A stretch of DNA of 7,007 nt, from positions 1 to 7,007 of the forward strand of contig SYID01000016.1 of assembly GCA_005798925.1 (NCBI GenBank), given 5' to 3'. The translations under genes and the position numbers were made by a program. Shown piece by piece: positions 1 to 6,377 of this stretch (its first letter is position 1; each line of letters opens with the position of its first letter). The DNA comes from Verrucomicrobiota bacterium. Its GTDB lineage: Bacteria; Verrucomicrobiota; Verrucomicrobiia; Opitutales; UBA953. The notes under the pieces were generated by a model, which saw nothing but the letters and a program-made list of their open reading frames with translations, was not told the origin of the DNA and did not search any database.

Positions 1-2
1 CG

Positions 3-83
3 TACCCAAGACCGGACTCGAACCGGTAAGCCTTTCGGCGGCAGATTTTAAGTCTGATGTGTATACCATTCCACCACTTGGGC
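3..83 (-). tRNA. tRNA-Leu, anticodon UAA
   Basis: Read on the minus strand, this folds as a class II tRNA. The 7-bp acceptor stem is GCCCAAG/CTTGGGT with one G-U closing pair. The D stem is GTG/CAC and the anticodon loop is CTTAAAA, giving anticodon UAA. A 13-nt variable arm contains a GCC-GAAA-GGC mini-hairpin, and the T arm is ACCGG-TTCGAGT-CCGGT. The discriminator base is A, as expected for leucine tRNAs. The next genomic bases are not CCA, so the 3' end would have to be added by a nucleotidyltransferase. The long variable arm and UAA anticodon together support leucine identity. It is divergent from trpA; I could not identify a convincing promoter for it. Confidence 0.95.
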
Positions 84-187
84 CGACGCTTCCAAGGTGC
101 CGACGCGCCGCGGATTGGCAACCCGGGAAAGCGGCCGGCGGTCGCCTTCGCCTTGCCCTCGGGACCAAACCCGGCTTCCTTCCGCGC

Positions 188-979
188 ATGGACCGCTTAG
201 CTCAGACGTTCGCCCGCTGCCAAGCCGAAGGCCGCCCGGCCTTCGTGAGCTACGTCTGCGCCGGCGACCCCGACGTCGCGACGTCCAAGGCCGTGCTGCT
301 TTCCCTGGCGCGCAACGGCGCCGACGTGCTCGAAGTGGGCGTGCCCTTCTCCGATCCGCTCGCCGACGGCCTCACCAACCAGCTCGCGGCCCAGCGCGCG
401 CTCGAAGGCGGCATGACCTACGACGGCCTGCTCGACGTGTTGCGCGACGTGCGCGCCGGCACGGATAAGCCGATCGTGCTCTACTGCTATTATAACCTGC
501 TGTTCTCGTTCGGACTCGACGCCTACTGCGCCAAGGTCCGCGCGGCCGGCGCCGACGGGCTGCTCGTCCTCGACTGCCCGCCCGAGGAGGCCGACGAACT
601 GATCGCGGCCTCGAAGAAGCACGGCCTCGCCAACATCTTCATCGTGGCCCCGACCACGCCGCCGGCCCGCATCGCCCTCATCGCCAAGCACGCCTCCGGC
701 TTCATCTACTACGTCTCGCGCGAAGGCGTGACCGGCGAGCGCTCCGAACTGGCCGCCAACCTCTCGGCCGCCGTCGCCGAGATCCGCAAGCACACTTCCC
801 TGCCCGTCTGCGTCGGCTTCGGCGTCTCCACCGCGGCCCATGTCCAGGCCATCGCCAAGGTCGCCGACGGCGTGGTCGTCGGCAGCGCCCTCGTGAACGT
901 CGTCGCCGCCCATACGGACAAGAAGGGCGAAGCCGCCGCCGCCATCGGCGCGAAGGTCCGGGAGCTGCTGGCAAAGTAA
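188..979 (+). CDS. trpA: Tryptophan synthase alpha chain (TrpA)
   Basis: TrpA cleaves indole-3-glycerol phosphate to indole and glyceraldehyde 3-phosphate, passing indole to the TrpB subunit in the last step of cytoplasmic tryptophan synthesis. The 263-residue product has the usual family length and a TIM-barrel pattern. The two catalytic acids fall exactly at the Escherichia coli positions: Glu49 in LEVGVPFSDP and Asp60 in LADG. The phosphate-site region is also typical, with YYVSREGVTGER near residues 178-189 and VCVGFGVS near 211-218. I chose the ATG at 188 because it gives the family N terminus (MDRLAQTFARCQAEGRPAF). An in-frame ATG at 59 lies inside the tRNA gene and would add an unrelated leader. 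No clear Shine-Dalgarno site precedes the start. Residue 62, usually proline after LADG, is leucine. trpB is not adjacent. Confidence 0.97.
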   Translation: MDRLAQTFARCQAEGRPAFVSYVCAGDPDVATSKAVLLSLARNGADVLEVGVPFSDPLADGLTNQLAAQRALEGGMTYDGLLDVLRDVRAGTDKPIVLYCYYNLLFSFGLDAYCAKVRAAGADGLLVLDCPPEEADELIAASKKHGLANIFIVAPTTPPARIALIAKHASGFIYYVSREGVTGERSELAANLSAAVAEIRKHTSLPVCVGFGVSTAAHVQAIAKVADGVVVGSALVNVVAAHTDKKGEAAAAIGAKVRELLAK

Positions 980-980
980 T

Positions 981-1107
981 TCAAGGGTTAGGGGTAGGGA
1001 TAGGGGTCGGGGTAGTCAGATAAAACAAGGGGCTCTCTGCCTTTTGTCCGCACCTACCCCTGCCCCTGCCCCGACCCCTACCCCTTCGCCTCCCTCTAAT
1101 CCCTTGA
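981..1107. repeat. G-rich/C-rich imperfect inverted repeat with G-quadruplex potential
   Basis: The left arm (981-1015) begins TCAAGGGTTAGGGG and continues as G3-4 runs separated by 2-3 bases. The right arm (about 1053-1107) is largely its reverse complement: C4 runs separated by 2 bases, then CTAATCCCTTGA mirroring the outer TCAAGGGTTAG end. The right arm is about 20 nt longer, so the match has gaps. A 37-nt spacer (1016-1052) separates the arms. Each arm carries at least four G runs on one strand, plus on the left and minus on the right, so each could form a G-quadruplex. The element fills most of the trpA-pyrB gap. It could be a dispersed REP/MITE-like repeat, a terminator-like structure for trpA, or both. 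The inverted repeat is seen directly; the role is inference. Confidence 0.7.
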
Positions 1108-1136
1108 CCAAGGGCCTTCCCTCCCCACTTTCCCCA

Positions 1137-1159
1137 TGGTCCTAACCTCGTTAGGGCCA
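1137..1159 (+). promoter_or_regulatory. Hairpin in the pyrB leader
   Basis: TGGTCCTAAC and GTTAGGGCCA pair over 10 bp, with one G-T wobble and a 3-nt CTC loop. It ends 15 nt before the ATG at 1175. No U run follows, so it is not a simple intrinsic terminator. It may influence translation initiation or mRNA stability of the pyr operon. It also argues that the earlier in-frame ATG at 1136 is not the main start, because that would place the hairpin inside the reading frame. The pairing is seen; the function is inference. Confidence 0.45.
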
Positions 1160-1174
1160 CCGGAACCGCACCGC

Positions 1175-2116
1175 ATGGCCCAACAAGACACCTGGACGAA
1201 AAAAGACCTCACCGGCATCGAGGAGCTTTCCCGCTCCGAGATCGAACTGCTCTTCCGCCAAGCCGACCAATTCCTGCCCGCGCTCGCGCCAGGCAAGGGC
1301 CTCGACCTGATGAAGGGCCGCACGGTGGTGAACCTCTTCCTCGAGCCGAGCACCCGCACCCGCACGGCCTTCGAGATCTCGGCCAAGAAGCTCGGCGCCG
1401 AGGTCGTCTCGATCAACACGACGGCCTCCTCCCTCGTGAAGGGCGAGACCCTCCGCGACACGGCCGAGAACATCCGCGCGATGGGCGTCGACGCCATCGT
1501 GATGCGCCACTCCTCCGCCGGCTCCGCCCGCTACCTGGGCTCGGTCCTCGACATCTCGGTGGTCAACGCCGGGGACGGCGCCCACGAACACCCGACGCAG
1601 GCCCTGCTCGACGCCTTCACGCTTCGCCAGCGCTTCGGCCAGGTCGAAGGGCTCAAGGTCACGATCCTCGGCGACATCCTCTTCAGCCGCGTCGCCCGCT
1701 CGAACATCCTCTGCCTCTCGAAACTCGGCGCTCAGGTCACGCTCGCCGGCCCCGCGACGCTCGTGCCGGCCGCGCTGAAGGAGGCCTTCCCGCAGGTCCG
1801 CATCGTCCACGACCTGAAGGAAGCCCTGAAGGACTGCGACGCGGTCATGCTCCTGCGCATCCAGCACGAGCGCCAGACGACCACGCACTTCCCGTCGCTC
1901 GGCGAATACACCGCGCAGTTCGGCCTCAACGCCGAGCGCGCCGCCTGGCTCAAGCCCGAGGCGGTCGTGATGCACCCGGGCCCCATCAACCGCGGCGTCG
2001 AAGTCGAAAGCGAGGTCGCCGACGGCCCCCGCTCGGTCATCCTCGAACAGGTCCGCAACGGCGTCGCCGTGCGCATGGCCGTCCTTCACCTCTGCACCGG
2101 AGCCATCAGCCGATGA
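1175..2116 (+). CDS. pyrB: Aspartate carbamoyltransferase catalytic chain (PyrB)
   Basis: PyrB condenses carbamoyl phosphate with L-aspartate to give N-carbamoyl-L-aspartate, the committed step of pyrimidine synthesis. The 313-residue product shows the expected motifs: STRTR at 59-63 (carbamoyl-phosphate site), SSLVKGET at 85-92 (the mobile loop with catalytic Lys89), RH at 111-112, HPTQ at 139-142, LRIQHER at 227-233 (aspartate site) and HPGPINRG at 267-274. The last form is typical of non-enteric PyrB proteins. An upstream in-frame ATG at 1136 would give 326 residues. I prefer 1175 because the extra MVLTSLGPPEPHR looks non-conserved and is encoded by a hairpin, but Pseudomonas-type PyrB proteins do carry N-terminal extensions, so the start is not certain. 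The stop codon overlaps the next start as ATGA, implying translational coupling with the dihydroorotase-like partner. Confidence 0.95.
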   Translation: MAQQDTWTKKDLTGIEELSRSEIELLFRQADQFLPALAPGKGLDLMKGRTVVNLFLEPSTRTRTAFEISAKKLGAEVVSINTTASSLVKGETLRDTAENIRAMGVDAIVMRHSSAGSARYLGSVLDISVVNAGDGAHEHPTQALLDAFTLRQRFGQVEGLKVTILGDILFSRVARSNILCLSKLGAQVTLAGPATLVPAALKEAFPQVRIVHDLKEALKDCDAVMLLRIQHERQTTTHFPSLGEYTAQFGLNAERAAWLKPEAVVMHPGPINRGVEVESEVADGPRSVILEQVRNGVAVRMAVLHLCTGAISR

Positions 2117-3408
2117 ATCCCGCCGACAACTCCCCCCTCTGGATCCGCGGCGCCCGCGTGATCGACCCCTCCGCGCGGCGCGACGAAGCCAAGGGCGACG
2201 TCTTCGCCCTCGACGGCAGGTTCGTCGACCGGCTCTCCGCCGCCGACCAGGCCAAGGCCCGCGTCATCGACGGCACGGGCCTCGTCGTGGCCCCGGGCTT
2301 CGTCGACCTGAACTGCCGCCTCGGCGAACCGGGCCGCACGGCCCGAGAGACGATCCGCACGGGCACCCGCGCGGCCGCCGCCGGCGGCTTCACGACCGTC
2401 GTCACGATGCCCGACTCGCTCCCCGCGGCGGACAACGTCGGCACGATCCAGCTCCTGCGCGAGATCTGCTCCCGCGACGCCGCCGTGCGCGTGCTGCCGA
2501 CGGGCACCCTCACCAAAGGCCATGAAGGCAAGGCCCTCGCCCCGCTGGGCACGATGAAGAAGGCCGGCGTGGTCGCGGTCACCGACACGACCTCGGGCGT
2601 CCAGAACAACGAGATCATGCGCCGCGCGCTGGAATACGCCGCGATGTTCGGCCTCGTCGTCCTCGACCATTGCCAGGACAGCAGCATGACCGACGGCGGC
2701 CAGATGCACGAAGGCGCCTGGTCCCTCCGCCTCGGCCTCCGCGGCCTGCCGCGCGCGGCCGAGGAGATCGTGGTCTCGAGCGACTGCCTGCTCGCCGAAC
2801 TCACCCAGGCCCGCATCCACCTGCAGCACCTTTCCTCCGGCGGCTCCGCCGAGATCGTCCGCCGCGCCAAGGCGAAGCAGCTCCCGGTCACGGCCGAGGT
2901 CTCGGCGCTCCATCTGCTCCTCACCGACGCGGCGCTGGCGAATTACGCGACGAGCCTGAAGACGAATCCGCCGTTGCGCGAAGAGGCCGACCGCCTCGCG
3001 CTCCTCGCCGCCCTCGCGGACGGGACGATCGACGCGGTCTGCTCCGACCACTCGCCGTGCACGGCCACCGAGAAAGACTGCGAGTTCGACCTGGCTCCGT
3101 TCGGGGCCGCGACCCTCGAGACGGCCTTCGCGGCCGCCCACACGGCGCTCGTCGTCGGCGGACACGCCGACCTGTCCGTGCTCATCGCCCGCCTGACTTC
3201 GGGTCCGGCCAGGGCCCTCGGGCTCGCCGCCGGCACGCTCTCGGACGGCGCGCATGCCGACCTGGTCGTCCTCGATCCGAAGGCCGCGTGGACCCCTGCG
3301 AAGACCGACCTGGTCTCCAAGTCCGGCAACAACCCGCTCGTCGGCCACGCCCTCGCGGGCCGCGTCCGCACGACCTTCGTCGGCGGACGCAAGGTCTTCG
3401 GCGCCTAA
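2113..3408 (+). CDS. pyrC': Dihydroorotase-like protein, probably noncatalytic (PyrC'/PyrX type)
   Basis: This 431-residue protein aligns by eye along the whole length of type I dihydroorotase, a binuclear-metal amidohydrolase. Family landmarks include VVAPGFVDL (58-66), RAAAAGGFTTVV (86-97), MRRALEYA (169-176), LAELT (227-231) and SLKTNPPLR (281-289). Key active-site residues are missing. The metal motif DxHxHxR reads DLNCRLG, so the two histidines are Asn67 and Arg69 and the substrate arginine is Gly71. The asparagine of MPNTNP is Asp101, the paired aspartates of FSDDG become Asp158-Thr159, and DHAPH ends in Cys316. His186, His239 and Asp312 remain. In Pseudomonas-type class A transcarbamoylase an inactive PyrC' encoded next to pyrB is a structural subunit. 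The ATGA overlap with pyrB supports the same arrangement. Automated annotation would probably call it active dihydroorotase (pyrC), which I think is wrong. Confidence 0.88.
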   Translation: MNPADNSPLWIRGARVIDPSARRDEAKGDVFALDGRFVDRLSAADQAKARVIDGTGLVVAPGFVDLNCRLGEPGRTARETIRTGTRAAAAGGFTTVVTMPDSLPAADNVGTIQLLREICSRDAAVRVLPTGTLTKGHEGKALAPLGTMKKAGVVAVTDTTSGVQNNEIMRRALEYAAMFGLVVLDHCQDSSMTDGGQMHEGAWSLRLGLRGLPRAAEEIVVSSDCLLAELTQARIHLQHLSSGGSAEIVRRAKAKQLPVTAEVSALHLLLTDAALANYATSLKTNPPLREEADRLALLAALADGTIDAVCSDHSPCTATEKDCEFDLAPFGAATLETAFAAAHTALVVGGHADLSVLIARLTSGPARALGLAAGTLSDGAHADLVVLDPKAAWTPAKTDLVSKSGNNPLVGHALAGRVRTTFVGGRKVFGA

Positions 3409-3414
3409 GCCCGC

Positions 3415-4329
3415 ATGGAAGCGCTGACGCAGGCCTTCGTGTCCTTCGGTCCGTGGGACTGGGCCTGCGTGGGCGTCAACCTGCTCGCGGCTTTCGCGGG
3501 CATCTTCGCGCTGAAATGCTGGCGCAACCTGCCCGGTCGCGAGGAACCCCCGACCCTGAGCGCCGGCGACGCGGCCCTCGGCCTGGTCACGGCCGCGGTG
3601 GCCTTCGCGTTGGTCTTCGGCACGGTGGTGACTTTGGCGGCCCAGGCTTTTTCCACCCATTTCGGCCTGGCCCAAGCCCACCTGTTCACGGCGGCCTTCC
3701 TCGGCCAGGTCGCGGCGTCGCTGGCGATGGCGGGCGCCGGTTGCCTCGCCCCGCGGATGCTCGCCTGGAAAGCCGGCATCCGGCACGACGGCGAGGCCGC
3801 TCCGGCCGGCCTGACCTTGCCTCGCCTGGCCCTGGTCTTCCTCTGCCTGCTGACGCTCGGCTTCGCGATGGCGCTCGCCTGGAAGGGCGTGCACTTCACG
3901 TGGGAGCAGCTCGCCCTGCGCGGCCTCGCGGGCGAGGCCCCGCCGGACCTGCCGCAGGATATCGTGGATTCGGTCCTCAAGACCGACGTCGCTTCCTGGC
4001 GCTTCGGCACGATCGTCCTCGCGGTCGCGATCGGCGCGCCGGTCATGGAAGAGCTCGCCTTCCGTGGCCTGCTCTACCCGTCCCTCCGGCGGTTCGCCGA
4101 AACGCTCTCCGCCGGACACGCCCGGCTGATCGCCGTCTTGGTGACCGGACTGGCCTTCAGCCTCGCCCACCAGACCCCGTCCGCGACCCTGCCCTTGCTG
4201 GCTTTCGGCGCGTTCATGTGCCTGGTCCGCGACCGCTACGGCCTGCTGACCTGCATGGCTGCCCACGCCTGCTTCAATGCTTGGAACCTCTTCTGGTTGA
4301 AACTCGCGCCCGCCGCGTCCACCCTCTGA
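3415..4329 (+). CDS. CPBP family intramembrane metalloprotease (CAAX protease/Abi-like)
   Basis: This 304-residue, strongly hydrophobic protein has the three motifs of the CPBP (PF02517-type) intramembrane protease family near its C terminus: EExxxR as MEELAFR (Glu212, Glu213, Arg217), FxxxH as FSLAH (Phe248, His252) and HxxxN as HACFN (His284, Asn288). Known members are glutamate intramembrane proteases related to the eukaryotic CAAX protease Rce1, some involved in bacteriocin immunity. The actual substrate here is unknown. Hydrophobic segments lie near residues 17-33, 54-76, 91-112, 136-156, 197-211, 238-250 and 258-270. All catalytic positions are present, so it is probably active. It starts 6 nt after the dihydroorotase-like gene and ends 4 nt before thiL, so it is probably co-transcribed. 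Nothing in the sequence ties it to pyrimidine or thiamine metabolism. Confidence 0.88.
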   Translation: MEALTQAFVSFGPWDWACVGVNLLAAFAGIFALKCWRNLPGREEPPTLSAGDAALGLVTAAVAFALVFGTVVTLAAQAFSTHFGLAQAHLFTAAFLGQVAASLAMAGAGCLAPRMLAWKAGIRHDGEAAPAGLTLPRLALVFLCLLTLGFAMALAWKGVHFTWEQLALRGLAGEAPPDLPQDIVDSVLKTDVASWRFGTIVLAVAIGAPVMEELAFRGLLYPSLRRFAETLSAGHARLIAVLVTGLAFSLAHQTPSATLPLLAFGAFMCLVRDRYGLLTCMAAHACFNAWNLFWLKLAPAASTL

Positions 4330-4333
4330 AGCC

Positions 4334-5296
4334 ATGGGCGCCCTCACGACGCTTCCGGAACGCTCGGTCGCGAAGCTGACCGAGGAGGAGATCATCCGCC
4401 GCGTGGTGCAGTCCCTCGCCGATGCCGCCCCGGCCTTTCCCGAGGGTCCCGGCGGTGACTGCGCCCTCCTTCCGACGACGGGCGGCCGTTCCATCCGCGC
4501 CAGCACGATCGACTCGGTGATCCTGGGCCGCCATTTCGACGCGGCCGGCGACGGCATCCGCGCCGGCGCCAAGCTGGTGAACCGCAACCTGAGCGACCTC
4601 GCCGCGGCGGGCGCCGCGCCCTCCGACGCTCTGCTGTCGCTGGTGATCGGGCCCGACGTCGACGCGACCTGGCTCACCGACTTCGCCCATGGCGCCGGCC
4701 GCGCCGCCGCCCGGGCGGGCCTGCGCATCGTCGGCGGCGACGTCTGCCGCGGCGCGCCGGGCTCGTTCGTCGGTACGCTCGCCGTCCAAGGCTTCGCCCA
4801 TCGGGTGCTGACGCGGCGCCGATGCGCACCGGGCGACGTGCTGTTCGTGACCGGCGAACTCGGCGGCTCGCTCTACGGCAAGCATCTCGATTTCGCTCCG
4901 CGCCTCGCCGAAGGCGAATGGCTCTGCGGCCACGGCGAAGTGACGGGCTGCACCGACCTTTCCGACGGTCTGGCCAAGGACCTGCCCGGACTGCTCGGAC
5001 CGAAGCTCGACGCCCGCGTCGCGGTGGCCGACCTGCCGGTCTCCGACGCCGCGAAGGCGCTCGCGAAGGCCGACGGCAAGCCCGTCCTCGAACACGCCCT
5101 GCAGGACGGCGAGGACTACGAGCTCTTGTTCGCGGTCAGCGCCGACCGCGCCGACCTGCTCGAGGCCTCCTTCCGCAAAGCCTTCCCGCTCACGCGGCTG
5201 ACGCGCCTGGGACTGGTCGAGACCGGCACGGGCCTCGCCCGCGACCTCGCCGACGGGGCGCCGATCACGGTCCGCGGTTTCGGGCACTTCGCCTGA
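4334..5296 (+). CDS. thiL: Thiamine-monophosphate kinase (ThiL)
   Basis: ThiL phosphorylates thiamine monophosphate with ATP to make thiamine diphosphate, the active cofactor. It is a two-domain AIRS/PurM-like fold enzyme of the cytoplasm. The 320-residue product has the characteristic motifs: STIDSVILGRHF at 57-68, NLSDLAAAGAAP at 85-96, GGDVCRG at 134-140, FVTGELGGS at 171-179, TDLSDGL at 207-213 and GEDYELLF at 259-266. The N-terminal GDDCA metal/ATP motif reads GGDCA (40-44), so one of the paired aspartates is glycine while Asp42 remains. The start ATG is 4 nt after the stop of the CPBP gene and no competing start improves the match. It is the last gene of the plus-strand run and converges with the minus-strand block. 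Confidence 0.93.
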   Translation: MGALTTLPERSVAKLTEEEIIRRVVQSLADAAPAFPEGPGGDCALLPTTGGRSIRASTIDSVILGRHFDAAGDGIRAGAKLVNRNLSDLAAAGAAPSDALLSLVIGPDVDATWLTDFAHGAGRAAARAGLRIVGGDVCRGAPGSFVGTLAVQGFAHRVLTRRRCAPGDVLFVTGELGGSLYGKHLDFAPRLAEGEWLCGHGEVTGCTDLSDGLAKDLPGLLGPKLDARVAVADLPVSDAAKALAKADGKPVLEHALQDGEDYELLFAVSADRADLLEASFRKAFPLTRLTRLGLVETGTGLARDLADGAPITVRGFGHFA

Positions 5297-5310
5297 GCGG
5301 CGTCGCTCGG
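5293..5310. terminator. Small hairpin between convergent genes
   Basis: CTGAGCG and CGCTCGG pair over 7 bp, with one T-G wobble and a 4-nt loop. The hairpin overlaps the thiL stop codon and sits just downstream of the minus-strand gene that ends at 5312. No U tract follows in either direction. At best it is a weak bidirectional terminator or an mRNA 3'-end stabiliser; it may also be chance in GC-rich DNA. Confidence 0.25.
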
Positions 5311-5311
5311 C

Positions 5312-5764
5312 TCACATGCGGTACCGACGGATCGCCACGAACAGCGCGAAGATGAAAGCCGAGGCGCCGAAGGTGACCGTCACGGTCTCGTAGGTGGCGA
5401 GCAACTCGAGCACCTGGTCGAGGAGCTTGACGGATTCCTTGGTGTCGCGCTCGGCGACCTCCAAGGCGCTGGCCGCCGCGGCGGCGGTCACCTCGACGTT
5501 CTTGTTGTCGGACTTCGTGCCTTGGTCGGTGAAGAGCACCACGCCCGTGTCCGCGGACTTCATCGCGGACTTGTATGCCTCGAAAGAGGACTGGATGCCG
5601 ACGGTCGTCTCCTTGACCCGCTTGGTGGTGTCGCTCAGCTCGCGGCTGAACCACAGTCCGGCGAGGGACACGAGCAAGGTCACGACGGCCATGCCGACGA
5701 TGCCGATCTCGGCTTGGACGAGGTTATTGTTGGCGGATCGACCGCGGCTTCGCTGGGCGCACAT
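5312..5764 (-). CDS. Hypothetical membrane protein with two terminal transmembrane segments
   Basis: I do not recognise a family for this 150-residue protein. A short, fairly basic N terminus (MCAQRSRGRSANNN) precedes a hydrophobic segment at about residues 20-40. A hydrophilic region of about 85 residues follows, rich in Ser, Thr, Lys, Glu and Ala and likely helical or coiled-coil at 95-123. A second hydrophobic segment spans about 127-145, and the protein ends in a basic tail (RRYRM). The positive-inside rule suggests both ends are cytoplasmic and the central domain is outside. It starts 13 nt after the stop of the upstream basic-tail membrane protein, so the two are probably co-transcribed. 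No Shine-Dalgarno site is seen. A role in sensing, or as an accessory to the neighbouring protein, is possible but unsupported. The antisense frame is open across this region but has no coherent domain pattern. Confidence 0.72.
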   Translation of the reverse strand: MCAQRSRGRSANNNLVQAEIGIVGMAVVTLLVSLAGLWFSRELSDTTKRVKETTVGIQSSFEAYKSAMKSADTGVVLFTDQGTKSDNKNVEVTAAAAASALEVAERDTKESVKLLDQVLELLATYETVTVTFGASAFIFALFVAIRRYRM

Positions 5765-5777
5765 GAGTGGGTTTTGT

Positions 5778-6371
5778 TCAAAGATTGAGCGAAGCCTGGC
5801 CGTCGTCCGGCTTGGGGGACCTGGGCTTGGCGGCGGCAGGCTTCTTCGCGGCGGGCTTCTTCGCGGCGGGCTTCGGGGACCTGGGCTTCGCGGCGGCGGG
5901 CTTCTTCGCGGCGGGCTTGCCGACCGCCTTCTTCCGCCCGCCCGGGCGTCGACGCTTCTTGGGTTTCTTCCTGCGGGTAAAGAGACTCTTCCACGCAGGG
6001 TCCTTCTTCTTGAACTTGAAGCCGAGTTTGCGGCGGATGTTGGTGGTGATCCAGTCGACCAGCTCCGGGGCGACCGCGCCGCAGAGACCCTGGACGATGG
6101 CCTTGTTCAGGGACGAGAGATCCCAAGGGAACATCACGAAATAGGCGATGACGGCGAAGATGGCGGCGGCCAGCACATGCCGCAACGAACGCTGCCAGCT
6201 GGCATCGGCGGCCTCGTCGACCAGCAGGCGTCCGACCATGGCGGCGGCGCCGATCAAGGCCACGATCCAGCCGCCGGACTTGAAGGCGAGCAGCGCGAGC
6301 TGGAAATTATTGACCATGCCCGCACCAGGCTTGGGCGCGGCGGCTTCCGCCAGGAACATCGCCAAGGTCAT
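5778..6371 (-). CDS. Membrane protein with holin-like core and histone-H1-like basic tail
   Basis: This 197-residue protein has two hydrophobic segments, about 34-51 and 66-84, joined by a short polar loop. A moderately hydrophobic, amphipathic stretch (90-112) and a very basic tail (116-188) follow. The tail has KKPKKRRRPGG and then two copies of a Lys/Ala/Pro unit ending AAAKPRSPKP, with a 20-residue period. Such tails, with SPK-type motifs, resemble histone H1 and bacterial H1-like proteins that bind nucleic acid. The small two-helix core resembles phage holins of the LydA kind in size and layout only; I claim no homology. I chose the ATG at 6371 because GGGGAAGG precedes it by 6 nt. The open frame extends upstream to 6515, but that part encodes Arg/Pro-rich sequence across leader hairpins. 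A DNA- or RNA-tethering membrane protein is one inference. Confidence 0.72.
   Translation of the reverse strand: MTLAMFLAEAAAPKPGAGMVNNFQLALLAFKSGGWIVALIGAAAMVGRLLVDEAADASWQRSLRHVLAAAIFAVIAYFVMFPWDLSSLNKAIVQGLCGAVAPELVDWITTNIRRKLGFKFKKKDPAWKSLFTRRKKPKKRRRPGGRKKAVGKPAAKKPAAAKPRSPKPAAKKPAAKKPAAAKPRSPKPDDGQASLNL
5811..5918. repeat. 60-bp tandem repeat within the basic-tail coding region
   Basis: Nearly identical sequence recurs with a 60-bp period. CTTGGGGGACCTGGGCTT begins at 5811 and CTTCGGGGACCTGGGCTT at 5871, each followed by near-identical GCGGCGG-type and GGCTTCTTCGCGGCGGGCTT stretches. The first copy is complete and the second runs to about 5918. Within each copy GGCTTCTTCGCGGCGG is itself partly repeated. 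In protein terms this is the 20-residue Lys/Ala/Pro unit of the minus-strand gene. Copy number could vary by slippage without changing the frame. Confidence 0.85.
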
Positions 6372-6377
6372 GCGCGG

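Noticed and set aside
93..121. TTGCCA on the minus strand as a -35 element for the tRNA
   Set aside because: The position 17 nt downstream reads ACCTTG, which is not a credible -10.
59..187. Upstream in-frame extension of trpA starting at 59
   Set aside because: It starts inside the tRNA-Leu gene and encodes residues with no TrpA similarity; the ATG at 188 gives the normal family N terminus.
981..1107. G/C-rich repeats as a CRISPR array
   Set aside because: There are no repeat-spacer units of regular length; the structure is a single inverted pair of G/C runs.
1104..1132. TTGACC as a -35 element for pyrB
   Set aside because: No acceptable -10 hexamer follows at 16-18 nt; the region there is C/T-rich.
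2670..4379. Plus-strand open frame of 569 codons
   Set aside because: It is out of frame with two recognisable genes and consists almost entirely of Arg/Pro/Gly/Ala.
2086..4728. Minus-strand open frame of 880 codons
   Set aside because: It lies opposite pyrC', the CPBP gene and thiL, is Arg/Gly/Glu-rich low-complexity sequence without domains, and is a typical antisense shadow in GC-rich DNA.
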